Source: Bdellovibrio bacteriovorus
GTDB lineage: Bacteria; Bdellovibrionota; Bdellovibrionia; Bdellovibrionales; Bdellovibrionaceae
Direction: 5' to 3'
NCBI RefSeq assembly: GCF_001592755.1
Contig: NZ_LUKF01000014.1
Location: forward strand, 62,841-126,840
DNA: 64,000 nucleotides
The translations under genes and the position numbers were made by a program. The notes under the pieces were generated by a model, which did not search any database, was not told where the DNA came from, and saw only the letters and a list, made by a program, of their open reading frames with translations. Each line of letters begins with the position of its first letter. Within the stretch, counting starts at the first letter, position 1. Positions 19,162 to 27,459 of this stretch are shown here, piece after piece.

Positions 19162-19432
19162 GAACCCTTTTTAATGCCCTTGTCTTTCAGTGATAACTTA
19201 TCCCTATTTAGTGGGCAACGAGTTGTTCTCTATCAACGTGAAAACAGGCCTTTTTTCGCTCGGACTGAAGCCAGATTTTTCATTACAAAATTCCTGCTAA
19301 AATGGGGGAAACGTTGATTACTTTTTTGACAGGCATGAAGGCTTTGCAGGTGGAGTATGTATTTTCAACGGGAGGCTCGGCCATTTCGGTGAAGTTTTGG
19401 TATAAATAAGGCCACACGGAGGCCTTTTGGAT

Positions 19433-20149
19433 ATGAAAACATGCCAGTCATTAGTCGCATTGCTATTGATGCTTCCGGTGCTCCTCGTCTCTTGTGCAGT
19501 TTCAAAATCTTCGGACGGATTTGGACTCACTCCTTCCATTTACTATAAGCCCACTATTGTGCAGTCGAATAATAAATGCAGTCTGACCCATATGCGTGAT
19601 TTGATCACTCCCCAAGGAGATACCTTAACCTCCATGTGTGAATCCGATTACAAACAATGTTTGATGCAAGGTTCTTGTTTCGTGCAAAAAGACGGAGTCA
19701 TGACTTCGTATAATTACCATTCTACGATTGAAGGCATTCCACGCTTTGTCGAGGTGGATTTAACCACATGTCCTTTTGGCTATGGCGCCTATGGCGATTG
19801 TCTGGACCCTTATTTCTCTGTTGCTGCCGATCTTAGTTATCACAAAGTGGGCGACGTGATTTTTATTCCACGTCTGGTGGATGCCATTCTTCCGAACGGA
19901 GAAATTCATGATGGCTTTGTGATTGTACGTGACTCTGGTGGAGCTATCACCGGGCGCGGCCGCTTTGACTTCTTCACGGGTTTTTATAATCACTTAGCCA
20001 AAGAAAATACGCTGGCAACCTTGGGCTTTGGCGATACGAAAAATAGATTTGATTACCGTCTTGCCACTGACGAAGAAGCCCAGGCGGCACGTGACAGAAG
20101 AAACTTTCCTGGCCTGAAACCCTCTGTATTAGCTGAAGGCATCCGTTAG
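19433..20149 (+). CDS. Lipoprotein with a 3D (Asp-triad) domain
   Basis: The 238-residue product has a lipoprotein signal (PVLLVSC, Cys21) and eight or so further cysteines. Its C-terminal half contains DGFVIVRDSGGAITGRGR followed by FDFF, the hallmark of the 3D domain found at the end of MltA and in other peptidoglycan-acting proteins. That suggests a cell-wall-active or wall-binding role. GGAGG precedes the start; a TTG two codons earlier is also at usable spacing. Confidence 0.72.
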   Translation: MKTCQSLVALLLMLPVLLVSCAVSKSSDGFGLTPSIYYKPTIVQSNNKCSLTHMRDLITPQGDTLTSMCESDYKQCLMQGSCFVQKDGVMTSYNYHSTIEGIPRFVEVDLTTCPFGYGAYGDCLDPYFSVAADLSYHKVGDVIFIPRLVDAILPNGEIHDGFVIVRDSGGAITGRGRFDFFTGFYNHLAKENTLATLGFGDTKNRFDYRLATDEEAQAARDRRNFPGLKPSVLAEGIR

Positions 20150-20234
20150 AGCATTAACTCTGGACATTCTTTTTGCTTTCAAAAAAAGGCAGTGCTAAGC
20201 AGGTCGTGTCGTCTTCATTTTCGAGGAAATAAAT

Positions 20235-21272
20235 ATGAAAACCTGGGTACTAGCGTTTGCTGTTTTATTGGTCTCTGCCGTTTCTGTCGCTGAAGTTCGT
20301 TACCTCCCATTGGGTCCCGGTAAAGTCCTGGCTTATGAGTATATTGAAAGTTCGGCAGCGGCCCCGACGTTGATTCTGTTGCCGGGAGTGAATCGCGGAC
20401 TGTCTTCTAACGACACTTCGGTAAGATTGCTTATCAAACAGGGTTGGAATCTGCTTCTGTCCTCGTTACCGGCACACCCAAAATCCATTCAAGGCTTGAA
20501 GTCGGCAGAGACTCCGTATTTCACTTTTAATAGTTCCATTCGCTCTCCTGAGTTCGCGAAGGATATTACTGAGCTGGTGCATGCCTTAGGTATCCAGCGC
20601 GCAGTGCCGGTGACTTTGTCTTACACTTCGTCTGTGGGTGTATATCTTGATGAAAAAGAATTTCCCCATATTATCGAAGCCGTCCCGATGGCGATTCCCA
20701 CTGAAAACGACCCTGATGCCGCAAAAAAAGCAGAACTTTGGGAATCCTGGTTCAAGTTAAATCCCTTCATGGCGCCGTTCTGGATTCGTCAGTTTCGTGA
20801 TCAGGCGTATACAAGTCACTGGAGTCAAACTGTCGATAAGAACTTGTCTGCTGATAATGAATTTTATGGCGAAAATCCTCGGGTAGCGGATATCAAAAAT
20901 GGCTACGTCACGATCGCTCGCGCGGCTGAAGACTTTAATTTCACGAAGTGGAATTTTAAAGCCGAGCGCAGAACGCGTGATTTTGTTTTTGCAGAAGATG
21001 AAAATCCCGAGCGATTAAAAAATCAGGTGGAAGTGTTAAAGAACTATTTAGCTACGGAAAAACCCGTGCGCGTGATTTTGGTTCAAAACGTAGGTCATGT
21101 TCTGCCGACGGAAAATCCAGAGGTGTATGCGGCGACGTTAGGACTTTTACTGCGTCAGTCTCGCAAAGCACAGACGCAGTTTGCGGTGGTCAGTACTGCA
21201 AAATCTGTTGAATCCATTGAGTGGAAAGATCGCAGTGCTTTAGAAGCTTGGATTAAAGAGAACCAACGTTAA
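20235..21272 (+). CDS. Secreted alpha/beta-hydrolase-like protein
   Basis: This 345-residue protein has a signal peptide (cut near AVSVAEV). PTLILLPGVNRGLSSND resembles the oxyanion region of alpha/beta hydrolases, and a late VGHVLPTENPE carries a possible catalytic His. The expected nucleophile elbow GxSxG is not clear (LSYTSSVG is the nearest). It may be a divergent or inactive hydrolase. GAGGAAATAAAT precedes the ATG. Its 3' end overlaps the convergent neighbour by 20 bases. Confidence 0.6.
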   Translation: MKTWVLAFAVLLVSAVSVAEVRYLPLGPGKVLAYEYIESSAAAPTLILLPGVNRGLSSNDTSVRLLIKQGWNLLLSSLPAHPKSIQGLKSAETPYFTFNSSIRSPEFAKDITELVHALGIQRAVPVTLSYTSSVGVYLDEKEFPHIIEAVPMAIPTENDPDAAKKAELWESWFKLNPFMAPFWIRQFRDQAYTSHWSQTVDKNLSADNEFYGENPRVADIKNGYVTIARAAEDFNFTKWNFKAERRTRDFVFAEDENPERLKNQVEVLKNYLATEKPVRVILVQNVGHVLPTENPEVYAATLGLLLRQSRKAQTQFAVVSTAKSVESIEWKDRSALEAWIKENQR

Positions 21273-22506
21273 GCATAAAGGTCATGCCTTCTAAAGGTTT
21301 TTCCATGTCCTTTAAAATCTCGCCCCAGGTTGGCGTCGTGTTCACTCGGAAAAGGTGTTTAAAAAGAACTTTGTGAACCGGCGTCTCGTAACCAAAGTAG
21401 CTGGAAAGACCATTTGTCAGAATATCAATTTTTCCTTTGGATTTCTGCTCTTCGAACATAGTTAAATAATACGAGTAGCTGGAGCACCCATCAAAGAAGA
21501 AGATTTGGTGCTTACGGGGATTGAATTCAAATCCCCCGGCTTTTTCTTCCAGCGAGCCGATGTCTAAGTTCCCACCCAATCCCGAATGGCCGGCATAGAT
21601 AACAACATCGGCGTTTTCGACGGCGTGTTTAAAGAACTTTGCGAATGTGACGTTCTTACTTGCTACGGCTGTCTCAGCAAGAAGACGGGTGATGCGAACT
21701 TGTATTTCAGAACCGTCCGCCTTTTTTAAATTTTTTGTAAACTGATGGATGGGGCGGTTTTGATAACGAGCCACGATTTTTTCGTTGAAACCGGATTGTC
21801 GCAGCCACTGGTTCATGTCTTCAAAGGCCGTGCGCCCTTCGTCGTCAGGATCTTTCGCGCTATCGGCGTACCCGTTAATCGTTGTGATTTCAAAAAGATC
21901 TCCATTGCCGTTATCACCACGAAGCTTTTCTAAGGCCGCGTCCGTATCAGATGAAGCATTTTTTAAAGCCGCAATTTTGATGTTCACCGTTTTTGCCATA
22001 GGTGCCTGACGAAGAAACTCACAACCCTCGCGGAAAGGATCATAGAAATACCAAAAGTCGCCGAAGCTTGTGTAATGTTCATCGGTGCATTTTTCTTCAT
22101 AGAAATTATCGAGATCACTGGGCAGGGTGATTTTCCAAGATCCCGTTTCTAGAATTTTTTTGGCCATGTTTTTATTTACGAGCATCACACCTTCGACTTT
22201 GTAAGCGATCGTGCGCACTCCTGCGGACTTGCGATTTTTTAGAACCTCGTAAGCCAAGGGGAATTTAGGGGCGCCGATGCCGGGTGTGTTTGCGTCGATG
22301 CCGTAAAAGCCTACCATTGTTGGAGATTGCATATATCCAAAAAGATGTTGGGCATGAAGGTCGGAAAGAGTGACAGCATCGGAGGTGTCTGTCGTCGTGA
22401 ATTCGGTGCTGTAAGAAAACTTAACTTCGACAGAACTGGGAGAAAAAACTGCGCCCGACGCGGAAAGCGCCGAAGCCAGAACCAAGAAAAACGCCAGGGA
22501 CTTCAT
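21253..22506 (-). CDS. Secreted protein with a caspase-like His/Cys pair
   Basis: The 417-residue product has a signal peptide (about 1-19). No family is recognised outright, but the C-terminal third reads ADVVIYAGHSGLGG (His307) and, 34 residues later, QIFFFDGCSSY (Cys341). Two hydrophobic strands, one ending in H-x-G and the other in a small residue plus Cys, form the dyad pattern of clan CD peptidases (clostripain, gingipain, caspase types). The first 300 residues are unassigned. Peptidase activity is inference from the pattern. AGGAGG on the minus strand supports the start. Confidence 0.6.
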   Translation of the reverse strand: MKSLAFFLVLASALSASGAVFSPSSVEVKFSYSTEFTTTDTSDAVTLSDLHAQHLFGYMQSPTMVGFYGIDANTPGIGAPKFPLAYEVLKNRKSAGVRTIAYKVEGVMLVNKNMAKKILETGSWKITLPSDLDNFYEEKCTDEHYTSFGDFWYFYDPFREGCEFLRQAPMAKTVNIKIAALKNASSDTDAALEKLRGDNGNGDLFEITTINGYADSAKDPDDEGRTAFEDMNQWLRQSGFNEKIVARYQNRPIHQFTKNLKKADGSEIQVRITRLLAETAVASKNVTFAKFFKHAVENADVVIYAGHSGLGGNLDIGSLEEKAGGFEFNPRKHQIFFFDGCSSYSYYLTMFEEQKSKGKIDILTNGLSSYFGYETPVHKVLFKHLFRVNTTPTWGEILKDMEKPLEGMTFMLNVGSL

Positions 22507-22641
22507 ACTAAGGACCTCCTGTTTTTTTACCGGAAGCCCTTTTTATGTGAGGCTATAAGAACCGTCAATACGAGGTAAACAAGCCTTGTTATTCTTTCAG
22601 AGGGGCGGGTGAGAGAGTCCCCTCTAAACGCATATACTCTT

Positions 22642-23616
22642 TTAGAAGCTTCCCGTGACGGAAGCAGAAATCCAATAAGGCATGTCTAAGCGAATGTCGT
22701 CTTTATTGATGGCGTCTCTATAGAAGGAAAGGCCGCCTTCAAGCGCTGCCGTCGCCCCATAGTAAGGCGTCGGAGTTGAAAGTTTCCCTACGAGCTCTGC
22801 ATCCCAATTGATTTGCGGAGCATGATAATATTGGTGGCCATCGCCATGAGCGACGTTATTCCAGTTGTTGTTTTTTTCGTAACCTTCGTCGCGCCCTTGA
22901 ACGGCATCGCGGGCTTTATAATTTCCGACAACACCAGCTTCGAAATAGGAAGTCACACGATACTTGCTAGAAAGCTGAGTGAGAAATTCATTTCCTAAGG
23001 CCCAACCTTTGGCATTTCGTCCTCCGCGCACGGTCAGTTGTCCTCGTGCCGAATTCACCCACTTTGCAAGATTGTAGGAGTACGCCGAACCTAGAATTAA
23101 ATCCGGAGTACCTGAACCTAACTGCATATTGTAAGCGGCGGTTTGAGACGGGTTCGAAGTGAAAGTTTCGTCAATGCTTCCCGTAGGCAGCGTGACACTG
23201 ATGTCGGAAAGAACAAGGTGGGCTTCTTTAGCATAGGTTGGCGTCATCGCCATCAAACGAACATCACCCAAGCCTTCCGTGTAGTCGCGCGTTTTAAAAT
23301 TCAATCCACCAGGAATAGGTTCGTATTTTGTCTCTACCATGTTTTTGATGTGTGGAAGAAAGGCGAGCAACGTCCACGTCGGGCTATAGAGCCACGTCGC
23401 AGTGATCATGTTCACATCCACTGTCGAAGCATCAAATCCGTAAATGCGGGTGTTTGCGTTGTTTGTACCTTGAAGATCGTATTTGTAATAGCTGTAAGTC
23501 AGAAAAACCGATGGAGGCTTCGGTGCCGGTGTGATGGAAGTGCCGGTAGTTTCAGTTTGTGCGAAACTAGAAATCGAAAAAGACATCGTCAGAATGAGTC
23601 CCAAAATTTTCTTCAT
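22642..23616 (-). CDS. Outer-membrane channel-like protein (phenol-pathway MetA type)
   Basis: The 324-residue protein has a signal peptide (cut near SSFAQT) and many short alternating strands, and it ends in Phe (SASVTGSF), as outer-membrane barrels do. The pattern TRDYTEGLGDVRLMAMT followed by a LPTG segment resembles the family named for MetA-pathway phenol degradation, which are outer-membrane channels of unknown substrate. It has AAAGGAG before the ATG. No metabolic genes flank it. Confidence 0.6.
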   Translation of the reverse strand: MKKILGLILTMSFSISSFAQTETTGTSITPAPKPPSVFLTYSYYKYDLQGTNNANTRIYGFDASTVDVNMITATWLYSPTWTLLAFLPHIKNMVETKYEPIPGGLNFKTRDYTEGLGDVRLMAMTPTYAKEAHLVLSDISVTLPTGSIDETFTSNPSQTAAYNMQLGSGTPDLILGSAYSYNLAKWVNSARGQLTVRGGRNAKGWALGNEFLTQLSSKYRVTSYFEAGVVGNYKARDAVQGRDEGYEKNNNWNNVAHGDGHQYYHAPQINWDAELVGKLSTPTPYYGATAALEGGLSFYRDAINKDDIRLDMPYWISASVTGSF

Positions 23617-23882
23617 GAAAAGTTCTCCTTTGCTCGAGCATAAAACTCGCGAAGGTGATTTTCAGTCAATGGAATTCGTTCGAAAAAATCTAGAGTAATT
23701 GCTTTAATCTGCGAGTGAAAAACAGAAAGATCTGACGGTATTTTCTGGCAAAAGAAGAAAGGCTTTTTGTCCCTAAACTGTCGCCGTGTCAAATTGATAC
23801 ACACCGCTTAAAGCTTATATCGCGCTTCACGCTGACCTACTTCTTGCTTAAAGGAAGTCGGAATAACTCAGGGACGTTTATT

Positions 23883-24839
23883 ATGAAATTAGTTGTGAAG
23901 CCTTTAATGATTATTTTATTCGCCGGAATGGCGGCTCCGCATGTGATGGCGCAGGTTTCTTCCTCTGCGGCTTCAGCCGTGATTGAGCGTTCTGCTGAAA
24001 GTGATCTTCACAAGCTCTTTAATAAAGCTCAAGAACAGGGTGTGCTTTTTAAATCCCTGCGCGATCGCGTGGATTTCTTTTCTTCCCAGTTTTTAGGAAG
24101 ACCTTATCTGGGAGGCGCTCTTGGAGAAGGCAGTAATTCATCCTTTGATAACGATCCGCTGTTTCGTTTTGATGCTTTTGATTGCACAACTTATGTTGAA
24201 ACTGTCGTCGCTCTTTCTTTGGCTTCGTCAGAAGAATCATTTAAGAATTTACTCACCCAGATTCGCTACATGAATGGCCAGATCAGTATTTTCACACGCA
24301 ATCATTTTACAAGTATCGATTGGAATCCTAATGCTGAACGCTTGGGCGTCTTAAGAGACATTACGACTGACGTTGGTTCTTCGCAGACTTCGACATTGGA
24401 AACTCTTATTGAAAAGGACACTTGGTTTGCCCGACAAGCTTCAGAAATGGTGAAGGCGAAAGAAAACGAAGCAAAGAAGATAGAGTATATTCGCGCAAGC
24501 ACACAAAATTTTTCGAAAGAAACGGCTCGCTTAAACTTCATTGATAAAAAGACCTTGGTTTCAAATACCCAGTTGCTTCGTTATTTCCCCAAAGCCGGAG
24601 TGATCAATATCGTTCGCGCCAACTGGAAAGTGAAAGAGGCTATCGGAACTGCTTTAGATATTTCTCATCAAGGAATTTTCTTTGAGAGAAATGGGCAGAT
24701 TATTTTCCGTCACGCGAGCTTTAAGCGCGGGTCGCAGTTTGTCGTCGAAATCCCGCTAATTGACTATGTGAAGAACAACTTGGGCGATTCTACTTTTGCG
24801 GGAATTAATATCCTGGGTTTAAACGATCTTCGTTTCTAA
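23883..24839 (+). CDS. Secreted DUF1460 / NlpC-P60-like protein
   Basis: The 318-residue product has a signal peptide (MAAPHVMAQ) and a papain-like core typical of DUF1460: FRFDAFDCTTYVE with probable nucleophile Cys101 and a later DISHQGIFFE with the His. Relatives are amidases acting on cell-wall or N-acyl amino acid bonds. A periplasmic or secreted role on peptidoglycan would suit a predator, but this is inference. The start at 23883 has AGGGA upstream; the earlier in-frame codon gives no signal peptide at the N-terminus. Confidence 0.75.
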   Translation: MKLVVKPLMIILFAGMAAPHVMAQVSSSAASAVIERSAESDLHKLFNKAQEQGVLFKSLRDRVDFFSSQFLGRPYLGGALGEGSNSSFDNDPLFRFDAFDCTTYVETVVALSLASSEESFKNLLTQIRYMNGQISIFTRNHFTSIDWNPNAERLGVLRDITTDVGSSQTSTLETLIEKDTWFARQASEMVKAKENEAKKIEYIRASTQNFSKETARLNFIDKKTLVSNTQLLRYFPKAGVINIVRANWKVKEAIGTALDISHQGIFFERNGQIIFRHASFKRGSQFVVEIPLIDYVKNNLGDSTFAGINILGLNDLRF

Positions 24840-25317
24840 AAATACGTAACATAAGCATTGAGATTTACTTGCGTTCAATCCTTTGGTCGAGGCTTGCCTA
24901 GACCTTCGTCTTAAAATTTTTTGGTCCTAATATCCAGTCTTTTCAATACTTAAGCGCGGTCTTGAGAAAATTCCTAGACCTAAGCCCTAAAGTTTCCTGG
25001 ACCATGGTCCGAAGAGTTTCTCGTACACGTTGGTGCAAAGCTTCAGACGCTCGGACCCCTCCAAAACTCGAAAGAGTTCCTAAAGGCAACCTTCTCTGAT
25101 GGCTCGGTTCCTCGAAGATCGGGACAGTCACCCTGATCCCGAGGGACCCTCCAACCTAATTTTAAATTTTATTTTTTAGTGAGTTAGCAAATTTAAATAA
25201 CTGATCATCGTACGTTGGTGGGATTCAAGATTGTTCTGATGGCAAGTGGTGCTGCCTAGGTCCATGAATAGTTCCGTAAAATCAGCGCACGAGATCTCAA
25301 TCCCTTAGGAGGTTCTC
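24840..25317 (+). promoter_or_regulatory. 478-base leader of the first flagellin gene
   Basis: No convincing gene lies here. It holds a FliA-like promoter (24988-25015), the palindrome GGACCATGGTCC (24999-25010) and several related CTAGACC/GGTCC words. A possible hairpin, TCGGGA with TCCCGA, lies near 25115-25135 and is followed by a T-rich tract. The ribosome site TTAGGAGG precedes the flagellin ATG. A transcript from the promoter would have about 300 untranslated bases. Confidence 0.5.
24988..25015 (+). promoter_or_regulatory. Candidate FliA (sigma-28) promoter of the first flagellin
   Basis: TAAAGTTT (24988-24995) matches the FliA -35 box exactly. After 12 bases comes TCCGAAGA (25008-25015), a partial match to GCCGATAA. 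The spacer contains most of the palindrome GGACCATGGTCC, so a regulator bound there would block RNA polymerase. Confidence 0.55.
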
Positions 25318-26142
25318 ATGGGCTTAAGAATCGCAACAAACACTGCATCAATCGCAGCACAACGTGTGCTATCCAAACAACAAAAACGAGCGGAACACTC
25401 TGCGCAAGCTCTTGCGTCGGGTTCGCGTATCGTAAACGCCGCCGACGACGCTGCCGGTTTGGCGATCTCAGAAAATTTCAAAGGACAGTTAAAAGGTATT
25501 GCGCAAGCGCGTAACAACGCGAACAACGCGATTTCATTCTCGCAAGTGGGTGAGGGTGGATTGAGCGAAGTTTCAAATATCCTGATTCGTCTCCGCGAGC
25601 TCGGAGTCCAAGCGGCCTCAGACACTGTCAGTGATACGGAGCGGGGGTTCCTCAACAACGAAGCCCAGCAATTAATCCAAGAAGCAGACCGTATTGCTAA
25701 GACCACTACTTTCGGTAACACGAAACTCCTTGATGGTTCCGGTGGTAAATTAGAATTCCACGTCGGCGCCTACGGTGGAGAAGAAAATATCATCGCCTTC
25801 GACTTCGATGCCGACGCGACAACCAGCTCGCTGGGAATTAGCGGTATCGATGTGGCGGATAAATCGGGAGCGCGTAGCACTCTAGAATCCGTCGACGAAG
25901 CCATCCAAAAAGTCGGTTCACTGCGCGCCAGCTTCGGTGCGATGCAATCACGACTTGAATCAACAGTAAGTAACCTCGATGTTTCTTACGAAAACTTGTC
26001 ATCAGCCAACTCTCGTATCCGCGACACTGACGTGGCGAAGGAAACAGCAGAAATGGCGTCAGCAAGTATCTTGCAAAACACAGCGGTATCGGTTCTGGCT
26101 CAAGCCAACCAATTACCAAACGTGGCAATGAAACTAGTATAA
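25318..26142 (+). CDS. fliC: Flagellin
   Basis: The 274-residue protein has the conserved flagellin ends: N-terminal LRIATNTASIAAQRVL with ASGSRIVNAADDAAGLAIS, and C-terminal SRIRDTDVAKETAEMA. It is short, so it keeps the D0/D1 core and almost no variable outer domain, as in other small flagellins. It forms the filament after export by the flagellar secretion system. It begins GLRIATNTAS rather than the GMRISTNVSA of its neighbour. A strong TTAGGAGG site precedes it. The gene has a long untranslated leader and a structured 3' end with a strong terminator. Confidence 0.97.
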   Translation: MGLRIATNTASIAAQRVLSKQQKRAEHSAQALASGSRIVNAADDAAGLAISENFKGQLKGIAQARNNANNAISFSQVGEGGLSEVSNILIRLRELGVQAASDTVSDTERGFLNNEAQQLIQEADRIAKTTTFGNTKLLDGSGGKLEFHVGAYGGEENIIAFDFDADATTSSLGISGIDVADKSGARSTLESVDEAIQKVGSLRASFGAMQSRLESTVSNLDVSYENLSSANSRIRDTDVAKETAEMASASILQNTAVSVLAQANQLPNVAMKLV

Positions 26143-26257
26143 TAAAAAAATCAAAAACCATATTCGTACACTACGATATCGGGTGGGATCTTACTGGGAT
26201 AGGATCTCATTCGAGAATGAGGGGTCGCCCACATATACCTCTCGTGTCTTAAGCCCA
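26143..26257 (+). other. Structured 3' untranslated region of the first flagellin
   Basis: Between the stop and the terminator are several complementary segments: GGGTGGG (26181-26187) with CCCACCC (26254-26260), and a small hairpin CTCATT-CGAG-AATGAG (26206-26221). The outer stem shares bases with the terminator, so the two may compete. Confidence 0.4.
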
Positions 26258-26286
26258 CCCTGGGAGCACCCGCTCCCAGGGATTTT
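26258..26286 (+). terminator. Intrinsic terminator after the first flagellin
   Basis: CCCTGGGAGC and GCTCCCAGGG form a perfect 10-bp stem with an ACCC loop, followed by ATTTTC. It ends one base before the left inverted repeat of the transposase element. Confidence 0.75.
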
Positions 26287-26287
26287 C

Positions 26288-26339
26288 AAGGTGCCTGCTT
26301 CTTTTTTGCACTGCTGGGCGTAAATTAAGATTTTTTCGA
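26288..26339 (+). repeat. Left inverted repeat of the RAYT element
   Basis: The outer 33 bases pair with 27100-27132 on the other strand with three mismatches; an inner ATTTTTTCGA also pairs. Confidence 0.8.
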
Positions 26340-26417
26340 AGTTCGGACTTTGTATTTTCCCAGAGTCACTCTCTTTTCAAGTTTGTCCTGTTATTGCGCT
26401 TGCATCGATTTACTTAA

Positions 26418-27056
26418 ATGGGACGAGAAATATTCCAAAATCACACCGAAATTCCGTATCACATTACTGCTCGATGTATTAACCGTGACTGGTTTTCTTT
26501 AGATATAGAGGACGTCTGGGAAGTAATGACTCGGCAGCTTTACTTTATCAATCATGCATTCAATTTACGAATTCATGCCTTTGTTCTCATGAGTAATCAT
26601 TTCCATATGATCGTGAGGACACCGGATGCCAATCTCAGTGATGCCATGAAGTATTTCATGCGAGAAACAAGCAGAGAAATTACTTTCCTCAGCGGAAGAA
26701 TCAATCAAACTTATGGATCACGATTCCATCGTTCGTTGATTCATTCACCTCTATATTACCTACATGCGTATAAGTATGTTTATCGTAATCCCGTGGAAGC
26801 TGGATTGTGCGATCACGTTGAAGACTATAAGTATTCCTCCCTGCAAGGCCTTTTGGGGGAAACTTGGCTGGATGTTCCTGTGAGTGAAGATGATAACTGG
26901 AAAGACTTTTTGAGCAGGCAGAACACTTTAGAATGGCTCAACAAAAAACCATCGGCTGAACATTGGAATCAAGTTGCAGTCGCATTGAAAAAAACAAGTT
27001 TCAAACTTCCCCGTGAAAAAGGAAAGAGCTCCTGCCTCGAAGAGCAAGTTCTTTAA
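26418..27056 (+). CDS. REP-associated tyrosine (Y1/HUH) transposase
   Basis: The 212-residue protein has the family order: an N-terminal YHITARCINRDWFS segment, the metal-binding HUH motif in VLMSNHFHMIV, and the helix with the catalytic Tyr in YLHAYKYVYRNPVEAGL. Such enzymes bind and cut hairpin-forming single-stranded repeats and are usually single-copy housekeeping relatives of IS200/IS605. Here the gene is full length with no frameshift, and is flanked by paired inverted repeats. It could be active; no accessory gene is present. Confidence 0.9.
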   Translation: MGREIFQNHTEIPYHITARCINRDWFSLDIEDVWEVMTRQLYFINHAFNLRIHAFVLMSNHFHMIVRTPDANLSDAMKYFMRETSREITFLSGRINQTYGSRFHRSLIHSPLYYLHAYKYVYRNPVEAGLCDHVEDYKYSSLQGLLGETWLDVPVSEDDNWKDFLSRQNTLEWLNKKPSAEHWNQVAVALKKTSFKLPREKGKSSCLEEQVL

Positions 27057-27080
27057 GGACTGCTTCGCCACTTTAAATAA

Positions 27081-27132
27081 TCGAAAAAATTTTGTTGGAC
27101 GCTAAGCAGTGCAGAAAAGAAGCAGGCACCTT
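27081..27132 (-). repeat. Right inverted repeat of the RAYT element
   Basis: Reverse complement of the left repeat, with 44 of 52 positions matching. It begins 24 bases after the transposase stop. Confidence 0.8.
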
Positions 27133-27459
27133 TTGCCTTTTGGTCGGGGGGATTTTCGTCGGGGGCTGGACTTTGGTTTGGGTTTTGGATGGATTTTGGG
27201 CTTGGTTTCAGGATGTTGGTCTAGGTTTATCTGGATGATGGTCTAGTTTTGCAGGACGCGACTAAAGGCTTCACAGACCTCGCCGAAAGGTATGTCAGAA
27301 GCAACGACGGAACTTAAGTCGAAGTACTCGAGAGACTCGGATGGAGTGACTGCCTGAAGAGAATCGTTAGCAGAGGAACTCGACAAAAGTGAAGTCACTA
27401 ACGTGTACAACAGGTAAGCCTAAGTAGGTATAAGGCTGCCGCAATTATGGGGGTCCCAC
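27133..27459 (+). promoter_or_regulatory. Leader region of the second flagellin
   Basis: No gene is seen. The first 110 bases (27139-27250) are strikingly rich in G and T, with runs of five and six G and repeated GGTCTAG words. The FliA promoter follows at 27263-27289, then about 165 untranslated bases. No strong ribosome site precedes the ATG (GGGGGTCCCAC is the nearest). Confidence 0.55.
27263..27289 (+). promoter_or_regulatory. FliA (sigma-28) promoter of the second flagellin
   Basis: TAAAGGCT, 11 bases, GCCGAAAG. This is the best match in the window to TAAAGTTT-N11-GCCGATAA, with the standard spacing. Confidence 0.75.

Larger units (their letters stand above)
26288..27132 (+). mobile_element. 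REP-type (RAYT) transposase element with 52-bp inverted repeats
   Basis: The transposase gene is bracketed by inverted repeats at 26288-26339 and 27081-27132. They match at 30 of 33 outer positions and 44 of 52 overall, including AAGGTGCCTGCTTCTTTT at the outside and ATTTTTTCGA at the inside. I see no target-site duplication, as expected for a Y1/HUH mechanism. It lies between two flagellin genes, just past the terminator of the first. Confidence 0.8.

Noticed and set aside
23613-23804. 63-codon minus-strand frame ahead of the outer-membrane channel gene
   Set aside because: Covers the leader of that gene; composition is unlike a protein and no start signal is seen.
25022-25190. Possible c-di-GMP (GEMM) riboswitch or small RNA in the first flagellin leader
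   Set aside because: A GCAAAGC word recalls the GEMM core, but the GNRA loop and its receptor are not visible; I could not support a fold by eye.
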